DNA of 64,000 bases from Betaproteobacteria bacterium (GTDB taxonomy: Bacteria > Pseudomonadota > Gammaproteobacteria > Burkholderiales > Rhodocyclaceae), in contig WRIU01000005.1 in NCBI GenBank assembly GCA_009782565.1, positions 1-64,000 on the forward strand, written 5' to 3'. The notes under the pieces are model-generated. The model saw nothing but the letters and a program-made list of their open reading frames with translations. It was not told the origin of the DNA and did not search any database. The stretch's first letter is position 1, and every line of letters starts with the position of its first letter. Below, piece by piece: positions 29,010 through 36,768 of this stretch. The position numbers and the translations under genes are program-made.

Positions 29010-30944
29010 ATGCACAACACCCAGCACTCTCTCCCCGATATCCCAATGAGGCAATTCAAGCGCCTGTCGGATGGCTGCAGGGCATTGGCCGAAGGCAAAC
29101 TCGACTATCGACTCCCAGACGAGGGGAGGGACGAACTCGCCCAGAACTTCAATTCGATGGCCAACGCGATTCAACGACGCATCGACGAACTACAACACTC
29201 CACGGAAAGGCTCAAACGTAGCGAAGAACGCTACGCACTGTCCATTCACGGCGCAAACGACGGCTTTTGGGACTGGGAAGTTCCTGATGACCGGGGGCAT
29301 TTCTCACCCCGTTTCTGTGAAATGCTCGGCTACCCCGTCGACGCCTCGGTCTCCGACACTTCGCCGCTGGAAGCACCAACCACGTTTTTCACCACGCGCC
29401 TGCATCCGGACGAAACCACCACCTTCCGTACCCGAATGATCGAGCACCTGAAAGGCATCACCCCACAGTTCATGCTCGAACACCGCGTCCGACACGAAGA
29501 CGGCGGCTACCGCTGGATCATGACCCGCGGCGTGGCGCAACGCAACACACAGGGCCGCGCCCTGCGGATGGCGGGCTCGATCAGCGACATCCACCTGAGA
29601 AAGCGCGTCGAACAGCAACTGCATCACGATGCCATGCACGACATCGTCACCGGCCTACCCAACCAACCGCTGTTCATCGAACACCTGCAACACGCGCTGG
29701 CACAGCGGGAGCGCGATTTGCATTTCCGTTTTGCGGTGCTGGCGCTCAACCTCGAACGCTTCCACCTCGTCAACGACAGCTACAGCCACGCGGCGGGCGA
29801 TCACCTGCTGCACCAGGTTGCCGAACATCTCGGCAGGTCGCTGCGCGGCGGCGACATCCTGGCACGCCTGAGCGCCGACCATTTCGCCATCCTGCTCCAT
29901 GATCTATCTTCCAACAGCGAGGCGCTGGAAATTGCCAGGCGGCTGCTCGAACTGCCCGCCTTCACCGTCCTGGGCTCCCGACAGATATTGCATATCCAAT
30001 GCCGGATCGGCGTGGCAATGTCTGATGACGGCGGCAATGCCGAAACCCTGCTTCGCAATGCCGATAACGCGCTGCAATCCGCCCGCAATGACACCTCTTC
30101 GCCGGTGCAGATCTTCCAGTCCTCGATGCACGACATTGTCCTGAACAGGCTCACGCTCGAAACCGATTTGCGGAATGCCCTGGCGGAAAAAACGTTGAGC
30201 GTTGCCTACCAGCCCATCATCCGCCTTTTCGATTCCGGCATCGCCAGCTTCGAGGCGCTCGCGCGCTGGCAGCACCCCGAACAGGGCTACATCCCCCCGA
30301 ACGTCTTCATCCCGCTGGCCGAATCCCTCAACCTGGTGCACGAACTCGGCATGCTCGTACTCAATCGCGCCTGCCTCGACATCAAGGAATGGATACGCCA
30401 AGCCGGAGCCGACCGCGTGCGGCCCGTCAGCGTCAACCTTTCGGCACACCAGCTCTCGCGCCCCGACCTCGCTTCCGAGTTGCTCGACACCATTACCAGC
30501 CACGGGCTGCCCCCCGAACTGCTGCGCTTCGAGGTCACGGAAAGCCTTTTTACCCGCTCCGGCGGCCCGGCTACCGAAACCCTGCAAAAATTGCGCGAAA
30601 CAAGGATTGCGGTGTTGATCGACGATTTCGGAACCGGCTATTCGGCGCTCAGTTACCTGCATGCCCTGCCCTGCGACATCCTCAAGCTGGACGGCTCTTT
30701 CGTAAACAGCATCACCGCTGACTCGCGCCTGCGCGCCATCGTCCGCCACAGCATCGACCTGGCGCACGACCTGGACATGGCTGTCGTCGCGGAAGGGATC
30801 GAAAGCACAGTTCAATCAAACTTGCTGCGTTCCATCGGCTGCGATTTCGGGCAGGGATATCTGTTCTCGAAGCCCGTACCTGCCGACGAAATCTGCCAAA
30901 TGCTACTCGCTCAGAACAAGGCCAGGAAAACCGGAGCAGGCTGA
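29010..30944 (+). CDS. PAS-GGDEF(degenerate)-EAL protein lacking the membrane sensor
   Basis: 644 aa, a shortened paralogue of the protein at 23.2 kb. It starts inside what corresponds to the HAMP region (RLSDGCRALAEGKLDYRLPDEGRDEL) and has no membrane span, so it should be cytosolic. PAS about 72-200, GGDEF-like 206-370 with SADHF (288-292) in place of GGDEF, EAL about 386-630 with SFEALARW, IDDFGTGYSALSYL, and the canonical VVAEGIES where the paralogue has VVAERIES. Predicted c-di-GMP phosphodiesterase. Likely arose by segmental duplication with loss of the sensor. Confidence 0.88.
   Translation: MHNTQHSLPDIPMRQFKRLSDGCRALAEGKLDYRLPDEGRDELAQNFNSMANAIQRRIDELQHSTERLKRSEERYALSIHGANDGFWDWEVPDDRGHFSPRFCEMLGYPVDASVSDTSPLEAPTTFFTTRLHPDETTTFRTRMIEHLKGITPQFMLEHRVRHEDGGYRWIMTRGVAQRNTQGRALRMAGSISDIHLRKRVEQQLHHDAMHDIVTGLPNQPLFIEHLQHALAQRERDLHFRFAVLALNLERFHLVNDSYSHAAGDHLLHQVAEHLGRSLRGGDILARLSADHFAILLHDLSSNSEALEIARRLLELPAFTVLGSRQILHIQCRIGVAMSDDGGNAETLLRNADNALQSARNDTSSPVQIFQSSMHDIVLNRLTLETDLRNALAEKTLSVAYQPIIRLFDSGIASFEALARWQHPEQGYIPPNVFIPLAESLNLVHELGMLVLNRACLDIKEWIRQAGADRVRPVSVNLSAHQLSRPDLASELLDTITSHGLPPELLRFEVTESLFTRSGGPATETLQKLRETRIAVLIDDFGTGYSALSYLHALPCDILKLDGSFVNSITADSRLRAIVRHSIDLAHDLDMAVVAEGIESTVQSNLLRSIGCDFGQGYLFSKPVPADEICQMLLAQNKARKTGAG
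29403..30904 (+). repeat. 1.5-kb direct repeat, copy 2 (PAS-GGDEF-EAL)
   Basis: Same 1502-bp length as 24179-25680 with scattered substitutions only; no indels noticed. The spacing between copies is 5224 bp and encloses the PstS-like, porin and lgt genes. Confidence 0.9.
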
Positions 30945-31052
30945 AGGAAACCTCTCCTCACTTTGGCAAGTGCGGCAGCTTCATCCGCTTCGGTTCCGTC
31001 TGCCTACAGCAGAACGGCACAAATTGCCCACCCCGTCGCAGCCTTCGTTGAT

Positions 31053-31094
31053 ACAAAACGCTACTCGTCAAATACAGAACGGTACTCGCCAAAC
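31053..31094 (+). promoter_or_regulatory. Two 21-bp direct repeats upstream of macA
   Basis: TACTCGTCAAA (31062-31072) and TACTCGCCAAA (31083-31093) sit in two adjacent 21-bp units, i.e. two helical turns apart, 55-95 bp before the macA start. This geometry suits a dimeric response regulator or similar activator, but no regulator gene is adjacent. Confidence 0.35.
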
Positions 31095-31147
31095 CGGGAT
31101 ATCCTCTATGCTTGCGCCAAATCTTCCACGTACCGCTTGCACACACC

Positions 31148-32446
31148 ATGAATACCACCATCTCCCGTTCCGGAAAAACACCCACCCGCCGCTGGCCGCG
31201 CCGGGCGTTGATCACTCTGGTCATTCCCGTGCTGGCAATCGTCGGCTGGCAGGCTCAATCACGTCTGAAAAATGACGGCCCGGTCGGCAATTATCTCTTC
31301 ACGACCGTCCAGCGCGCCGACATCGAGGATGTCGTCACCGCCACCGGCACACTGCAACCGCGCGAATACGTCGACGTCGGCGCGCAGGTTTCCGGGCAAC
31401 TCCAGAAAATCCACGTCAAGGTCGGCAGCCAAGTGCAAGAGGGCGACCTGTTGGCCGAAATCGATTCGACCGTCTATCTCTCCCGAGTGGATGCCTCGCG
31501 CGCTCAATTGCGTAACCAGCGCGCGCAGTTGAAGGAACGCGAAGCGCAACTCGACCTCGCGCAAATCCAGTTTCGCCGCCAGACGGCGCTGATGGCCGAA
31601 GACGCCACGGCGGAAGAAAGCCTGCAAACGGCGGAAGCCGCATTGAAATCCGCCAAAGCCTCACTGGAATCCCTGCGCGCCCAAATCGAGCAAACCGAAT
31701 CCTCCTTACGCGGGGACGAAGCAAACCTGCAATACGCGCGTGTGCTCTCGCCGATGGCGGGCACGGTCGTTTCGATCAGCGCGCGGCAGGGACAAACGCT
31801 GAATACCAATCAACAGGCTCCGATCATCCTCCGGATAGCCGACCTGAGCGTGATGACCGTGCGAACACAAGTCTCGGAAGCCGACGTGGGAAGGCTTCGT
31901 CCCGGCATGCAGACGTATTTCACGACACTCGGCGGACAGAACAAACGCTGGTACGGCACACTCGATCAGATTGAGCCGACGCCGACCACCACCAACAATG
32001 TCGTGCTCTACAACGCGCTGTTCGACGTCCCCAACCCCAACGAGCGCCTGATGACCGATATGACAGCGCAAGTATTTTTCGTCATCGCTGAAGCGAAGGA
32101 CGCGCTCCAGATACCGATGGGTGCCATGCAGCAAAACCGGGCATCGAGAACAGGCAATCGCGGCAACGAGCGCAGTGCGGACGCACGTCCCTCCCAACGC
32201 CCCTCTGGTAGCAGTAGCGATGACGCGCCGCGTACGCGGCAAGCCACCGTCAAGGTGCTCGAAGCCAATGGGAAAGTTGCCGAGCGAGCCATTGAAATCG
32301 GTGTTACCAACCGCATCGCCGCGCAGGTCGTCAGCGGCCTTACCGAAGGCGACAAAGTCGTTTCCGGCTTCACAAACTCAGAGGCTCAACAAGGCAATGG
32401 CGGCGGCAACGTCCCCCGCCGGATGATGGGCGGGCCGCGGCTATGA
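31148..32446 (+). CDS. macA: MacA-type periplasmic adaptor of a tripartite ABC efflux pump
   Basis: Membrane fusion protein, 432 aa, bridging the inner-membrane MacB transporter to an outer-membrane channel. One N-terminal membrane anchor ([16 protein letters not shown]), lipoyl half-motifs ([37 protein letters not shown]), a coiled-coil hairpin (about 105-190), beta-barrel and a membrane-proximal domain with an Arg/Ser-rich insert. ATG at 31148 is chosen because it leads into the anchor; an upstream start at 31112 would add 12 residues. Stop overlaps macB (ATGA). Confidence 0.93.
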   Translation: MNTTISRSGKTPTRRWPRRALITLVIPVLAIVGWQAQSRLKNDGPVGNYLFTTVQRADIEDVVTATGTLQPREYVDVGAQVSGQLQKIHVKVGSQVQEGDLLAEIDSTVYLSRVDASRAQLRNQRAQLKEREAQLDLAQIQFRRQTALMAEDATAEESLQTAEAALKSAKASLESLRAQIEQTESSLRGDEANLQYARVLSPMAGTVVSISARQGQTLNTNQQAPIILRIADLSVMTVRTQVSEADVGRLRPGMQTYFTTLGGQNKRWYGTLDQIEPTPTTTNNVVLYNALFDVPNPNERLMTDMTAQVFFVIAEAKDALQIPMGAMQQNRASRTGNRGNERSADARPSQRPSGSSSDDAPRTRQATVKVLEANGKVAERAIEIGVTNRIAAQVVSGLTEGDKVVSGFTNSEAQQGNGGGNVPRRMMGGPRL

Positions 32447-34395
32447 ACACGCCCGCAAGAGAAACAGGCGCGTTCCCGCTGATCGAACTGTCCGGCATCA
32501 CGCGCAGTTTCGGCGACGGCGAACTCCGCACTCAGGTGTTGCACGGCATTGACCTAGCCATCTATCCCGGTGAATTCGTCGCCATCGTCGGCGCGTCAGG
32601 CTCAGGCAAATCGACGCTGATGAACATCCTCGGCTGCCTCGACCGCCCCACTTCCGGCATCTACCGTTTCATGGGGCGGGATGTGGCCGGTTTCGACCGG
32701 GACGAACTGGCTCGGATGCGCCGGGAAACCTTTGGTTTCGTCTTCCAGAGTTACAACCTCCTGCGCGGCTCCAGTGCCCGCGAAAACGTGGAAGTCCCGG
32801 CTGTCTACTCCGGCATGCCGCCCACCGAGCGCCATACCCGCGCGGAAAAACTCCTCGCCTCCCTCGGCCTCAGCGAGCGTATTACCTATCGGCCCGGCCA
32901 GCTTTCCGGCGGGCAACAACAACGGGTCTCGATTGCCCGCGCGCTGATGAACGGCGGCAGAGTCATCCTGGCCGACGAGCCTACCGGCGCGCTGGACAGC
33001 AAGAGCGGCGAAGAAGTGATGAAACTGCTCACACAGCTTTCCGCCGAAGGCCACACCATCATCCTGATTACCCATTCGCATGAAGTGGCCGCAATGGCGA
33101 ACCGCGTCATCGAAATCCGCGATGGCCTCATCATTGCCGACCCCGGCCCATCCCGCCCACAGGGTCCGGAACCCGATTTTTCCCCACACATCGACCGCAG
33201 TTCCCCGATGACCGATGTCACCGAAGCTACCCGCACGGCCTTACGGGCGCTACGTGCGAACGTCTTCCGTTCCGCACTCACGCTGCTGGGCATCGTCATC
33301 GGCGTGGCCTCGGTCATCGCCATGCTCGCCATCGGCGACGGTGCAAAACAGAAAGTCGTCGACCAGATCAGCGCGATGGGCACGAACCTGCTCATGGTTC
33401 GCCCCGGCGCGCCCAACCAACGCGGGCGAGACACTACCGCCACACTGGTCGTTGAAGACGTAAAAGCCATCAGCGGGCTGGACAACGTGCTGGCCGCCGT
33501 GCCGGAACAAAGTACCTCCGTCACCCTGCGCGTCGGCAACACCGACCACCGCACCAGCACCAACGCCACCTCCTGGAACTACATCATTGCCCGCAACTGG
33601 GACGTCGCAAATGGAACCTTCTTCAGCGAACAGGATGAAGCCCGATACGCGACTGTCGCCGTCCTCGGGCAAACCGTGGCAAACGCCTTGTTCCCAGGCA
33701 CCGACCCGGTAGGGCAATTCGTGCTGGTCAACAACATCCCCTTTCAGGTTGTCGGCGTGATGACGGCCAAGGGCGCAACAGGTTGGGGACAGGATCAGGA
33801 TGACGTAGTGCTCATCCCCTACACCACGGGCAGCATGCGAGTCTCCGGCCAACGTTTCCTGAGGAGCGCCACCGTCGCGGTAGATGATGTCACCCGCATC
33901 GACGAAACCCAGGCCGCCGTCCATGCGCTCCTGATTGCGCGGCACGGGCTGGAAGATTTCCAGATCAGCAACATGGCCTCGATCATCGACACCGTATCGG
34001 AAACCCAGAACACGCTCACCATACTGCTTGGCGCGGTAGCGGCCATTTCCCTGCTGGTCGGGGGCATCGGCGTCATGAACATCATGCTGGTCTCCGTCAC
34101 CGAGCGCACGCGCGAAATCGGTATCCGCATGGCGACCGGCGCGCGGATGCGGAACATCCTTCAGCAATTTCTCATCGAGGCGCTGGTCGTCTCTGCACTT
34201 GGCGGCCTGATCGGCGTCGTGCTGGGACTTTCCGCCGCTGCGCTCATCAAATATTTCGGCACACCCATCCAATATTCCCCCTTGCCGGTCATGCTTGCCT
34301 TTGGCTGCGCTTTTGCGACCGGACTGATGTTTGGTTATCTGCCCGCGCGCAAAGCCGCCCGTCTCGACCCGGTCGTAGCGTTGGCATCGGAGTAA
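32443..34395 (+). CDS. macB: MacB-type ABC efflux transporter
   Basis: 650 aa fusion of an N-terminal ABC ATPase and C-terminal FtsX-like permease. ATPase: [48 protein letters not shown]. Membrane part: one span near residue 285 ([25 protein letters not shown]), a large periplasmic MacB domain, then three spans ([18 protein letters not shown] onward), ending [10 protein letters not shown]. Exports macrolides, toxins or lipopeptides in characterised systems; the substrate here is unknown. First in contact with macA by a 4-nt overlap; 7 nt before the channel gene. Confidence 0.95.
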   Translation: MNTPARETGAFPLIELSGITRSFGDGELRTQVLHGIDLAIYPGEFVAIVGASGSGKSTLMNILGCLDRPTSGIYRFMGRDVAGFDRDELARMRRETFGFVFQSYNLLRGSSARENVEVPAVYSGMPPTERHTRAEKLLASLGLSERITYRPGQLSGGQQQRVSIARALMNGGRVILADEPTGALDSKSGEEVMKLLTQLSAEGHTIILITHSHEVAAMANRVIEIRDGLIIADPGPSRPQGPEPDFSPHIDRSSPMTDVTEATRTALRALRANVFRSALTLLGIVIGVASVIAMLAIGDGAKQKVVDQISAMGTNLLMVRPGAPNQRGRDTTATLVVEDVKAISGLDNVLAAVPEQSTSVTLRVGNTDHRTSTNATSWNYIIARNWDVANGTFFSEQDEARYATVAVLGQTVANALFPGTDPVGQFVLVNNIPFQVVGVMTAKGATGWGQDQDDVVLIPYTTGSMRVSGQRFLRSATVAVDDVTRIDETQAAVHALLIARHGLEDFQISNMASIIDTVSETQNTLTILLGAVAAISLLVGGIGVMNIMLVSVTERTREIGIRMATGARMRNILQQFLIEALVVSALGGLIGVVLGLSAAALIKYFGTPIQYSPLPVMLAFGCAFATGLMFGYLPARKAARLDPVVALASE

Positions 34396-34402
34396 AAACA
34401 AA

Positions 34403-35803
34403 ATGAAAACCCCTGCCCTCATCTGTACCGCTCTCCTCGTAAGCGCCTGTTCCTTCACGGAACCCCTCACGCGCCCGGACATCGCCGTATCGGAACAATG
34501 GCTGGAAGCCACGCCCGCCACCAATGCGGCAATGCCCTCCGCCGACTGGTGGCGCGGCTTCGGCTCCTCCAGGCTCGACGCTCTGATTGCCGAAGCGTTT
34601 GAAGGCAACCCCGACCTGCGCGCCCAGGGCGAACGGGTCATCCAGGCGGAACTTGCCCTGCGCGTAGCAAATTCTTCGCTTTTCCCAAGCCTGAACCTCT
34701 CCAACAGTGGCAGCAGTTGGAGCCGCAACAATCCCGGCTCAAACAGCAGTGCCTCCACGACGACGAGAAAAAGCACCTCGCTCAACCTTGCCGCCAGTTA
34801 CGAAGTCGACCTATGGGGCCGGGTCTCCAACTCCATCGCCAGCGGCGAAGCGAGCCTGACGGCCAGTCGTTACGACTATGACGGCGCGCGCCTGTCGCTT
34901 GCCGCAAGCGTGGCAACGGCCTGGTTCCAATACCTGGCCAGTATGGAACGGCTGGAAATCGCGCGGGAAAATCTCGCTATCGCAGAGCGCGTATTCAAGG
35001 TCGTCGAAGCCCGTTACCGCAACGGCGCGGTCTCCGCGCTCGACCTCTCCAGCCAGACGACCACCGTTCTCAGCCAACGCGCCCAGATCGACCCGCTGGA
35101 AGTCCAAGTACGCCAAACCCGCATGGCGCTCGACATCCTGTGCGGGCGCGCCCCGGCGCAGGCTGAGGACGAGGGGCCGGACAAACTTGCCAAGCTCGCG
35201 ATCCCCACCATCGACGCCGGACTGCCTTCCGAACTGCTACTGCGCCGCCCGGACATTGCCGCTGTCGAAGCGAGGCTGGCAGCGGCGGCGGCAGACGTTG
35301 GCGTGGCGCGCGCCGAACTTTTCCCGCGCATCACCCTCTCCGGCGGGAGCGGTTTGGCAACCGACGCGCTGTTTTCCCTCGCGCATCCGAGTTCCGTCAT
35401 CAGCCTCTCCGTATCAATCCTGCAATCGATTTTCGACGGCGGGCGATTGCGCGCCCAGGTCGAGACGGCCCGTTCGCGCGAACGCGAACTGCTGGAGGGC
35501 TACCGCAAGACCATCCTTTCCGCGTTGCAGGAAGTCGAACTCTCCCTCTCCAACGCCGCCCGCGACGCCCGGCAGGAAGAGGCGCAGACACAAATTCTCG
35601 CCGAGGCCGAACGTGGGCTGCGCCTCGCGGAATTGCGCTACAGCACGGGCGCGGACGGCTTGCTGTCCGTGCTCGATGCACAGCGCACACGCTTCTCCGT
35701 CCAGGATCAACTCGCCCAACTGCGGCTTGCGCGGCTCACCGGCACGGTAAATCTTTACAAGGCGCTTGGTGGGGGGTGGGAACATTCCGCCGAGGAAAAA
35801 TAA
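34403..35803 (+). CDS. NodT-family outer-membrane efflux channel lipoprotein
   Basis: TolC-like outer-membrane factor, 466 aa. The signal peptide ends in the lipobox VSAC (Cys16). The segment DWWRGFGSSRLDALIAEAFEGNPDLRAQ, LNLAASYEVDLWGRVSNS and PDIAAVEARLAAAAADVGVARAELFPRITLSGG are NodT hallmarks, repeated in two halves. Third gene of the macA-macB operon, completing a tripartite pump. Confidence 0.93.
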   Translation: MKTPALICTALLVSACSFTEPLTRPDIAVSEQWLEATPATNAAMPSADWWRGFGSSRLDALIAEAFEGNPDLRAQGERVIQAELALRVANSSLFPSLNLSNSGSSWSRNNPGSNSSASTTTRKSTSLNLAASYEVDLWGRVSNSIASGEASLTASRYDYDGARLSLAASVATAWFQYLASMERLEIARENLAIAERVFKVVEARYRNGAVSALDLSSQTTTVLSQRAQIDPLEVQVRQTRMALDILCGRAPAQAEDEGPDKLAKLAIPTIDAGLPSELLLRRPDIAAVEARLAAAAADVGVARAELFPRITLSGGSGLATDALFSLAHPSSVISLSVSILQSIFDGGRLRAQVETARSRERELLEGYRKTILSALQEVELSLSNAARDARQEEAQTQILAEAERGLRLAELRYSTGADGLLSVLDAQRTRFSVQDQLAQLRLARLTGTVNLYKALGGGWEHSAEEK

Positions 35804-36025
35804 TAATAGGCGGAGCATAATAGGCGCAACTCTCAGGGTCGCGCCGTAGGCTCTTCAATCCTAAATCGGCAAAGGCCACCGACAAGGCATGTTGTCGGGC
35901 CCGCCGTACTCATTCGGCACGCACGTCCGGGCAAGTAAGCCCCGGAGGAGACTCCGGGTTGGGGGAAACCGGGAGAACCCAAACACGGGGGATGCTCACC
36001 CCGTCAGTCCTGGGCTCAGTTGCTA
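35804..36025. other. GC-rich structured intergenic segment (possible ncRNA or terminators)
   Basis: 222 bp between the convergent efflux-channel gene and XRE gene. At 35941-36004 three hairpins follow one another: CCCGGAG-GAGA-CTCCGGG (GNRA tetraloop, 35941-35958); an arm TTGGG/CCCAA enclosing GG-GAAA-CC (35959-35982); and ACGGGG/CCCCGT around 35985-36004. The clustering suggests a folded RNA, but I do not recognise a family. No reading frame of note is present. Confidence 0.4.
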
Positions 36026-36493
36026 TCACTGATCCGGGTCATGCGAATCCGCCCCGGAACCCTTTTTTTTGCGTGGTCTTTTCCTTTGTTTTCGCCAGGA
36101 ATCAACCAGTACCGCCAACACATTCATTGCAGTAGAACGCTCATCGGGCGAAAGCGATCTCAGCATCATCAAGTATTGTTCCCCCTCATTCGACATGTCG
36201 CAGGGTTCGACGCTTTCGCTTGCATACCTGGAAAGACGGTCTATTTCACGCTGAATAGAGGGGCTGAAGTCTGAAACCCTGCACCTGAGATGCTCCGCGA
36301 ACTTGACAGCAGTTTTAACGTTGAGCGGGATTCTCCCCGTCAGGTACTGGTTGACTGCGCCCTGAGCGGAGAAGCCGAATTCATCGGCAAGCATCTCCTG
36401 AGAAAGCCTTAACACGTCCTTGCGTTCGTCATATATCCCCTTGAGCCTTTCAGCGTCTTGTTTTTGTTCGAGCGTAAGTGGTTTCGCGGGCAT
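36026..36493 (-). CDS. XRE-family HTH repressor-like regulator
   Basis: 155 aa. Helix-turn-helix at about 29-70: LSQEMLADEFGFSAQGAVNQYLTGRIPLNVKTAVKFAEHL, a layout typical of phage CI-like repressors. The C-terminal half lacks a recognisable peptidase domain and ends in a very basic stretch (KQRKRPRKKKGSG), so no LexA-type autocleavage is expected. It diverges from vgrG across a 275-bp region rich in AATAG/CTATT repeats, making it the probable local regulator of the secretion cargo cluster. Confidence 0.8.
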   Translation of the reverse strand: MPAKPLTLEQKQDAERLKGIYDERKDVLRLSQEMLADEFGFSAQGAVNQYLTGRIPLNVKTAVKFAEHLRCRVSDFSPSIQREIDRLSRYASESVEPCDMSNEGEQYLMMLRSLSPDERSTAMNVLAVLVDSWRKQRKRPRKKKGSGADSHDPDQ

Positions 36494-36768
36494 TGCAGAA
36501 GGGTATTCATGTTGTCAGAGACAGCAAAATAGTGTGTCTATTGACTTTTAATAGCAGGGGTATTAGCTTCATGTAATAGACACAAATAGCATCTTTGCTA
36601 TCCGCAAGAGTCTTTGGCTGATGCAAAGCAAGTCCGGGTGGTAGCACTTTGATGCAGCAAGGACGGCGAAACGACACCTCTCCCGGCGCAGCGTTTCGGT
36701 GACGGAACTGGTCGTTTGAGTCGAGGCGCTCGCATCCAAGACTTAAAGCCTTTCATGGATAAAGAACT
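36494..36768. promoter_or_regulatory. AATAG/CTATT operator-like array between XRE gene and vgrG
   Basis: Repeated elements: AATAGTGTGTCTATT (36528-36542, perfect arms), AATAGCAGGGGTATT (36550-36564, one arm mismatch), AATAGACACA (36575-36584, exact inverse of 36533-36542) and ATAGCATCTTTGCTAT (36586-36601). They fall 35-110 bp upstream of the XRE start. Such arrays fit cooperative repressor binding. Promoter hexamers could not be fixed with confidence. Confidence 0.55.

Noticed and set aside
33250-34785. 511-codon open frame antisense to macB and the channel gene
   Set aside because: Shadow of GC-rich coding; no ribosome site, no recognisable domain, and the plus-strand genes are certain.
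35830-36015. Known riboswitch, RNase P, SRP or group II intron domain V at the structured segment
   Set aside because: Key conserved motifs of those families were not found; left as unassigned.
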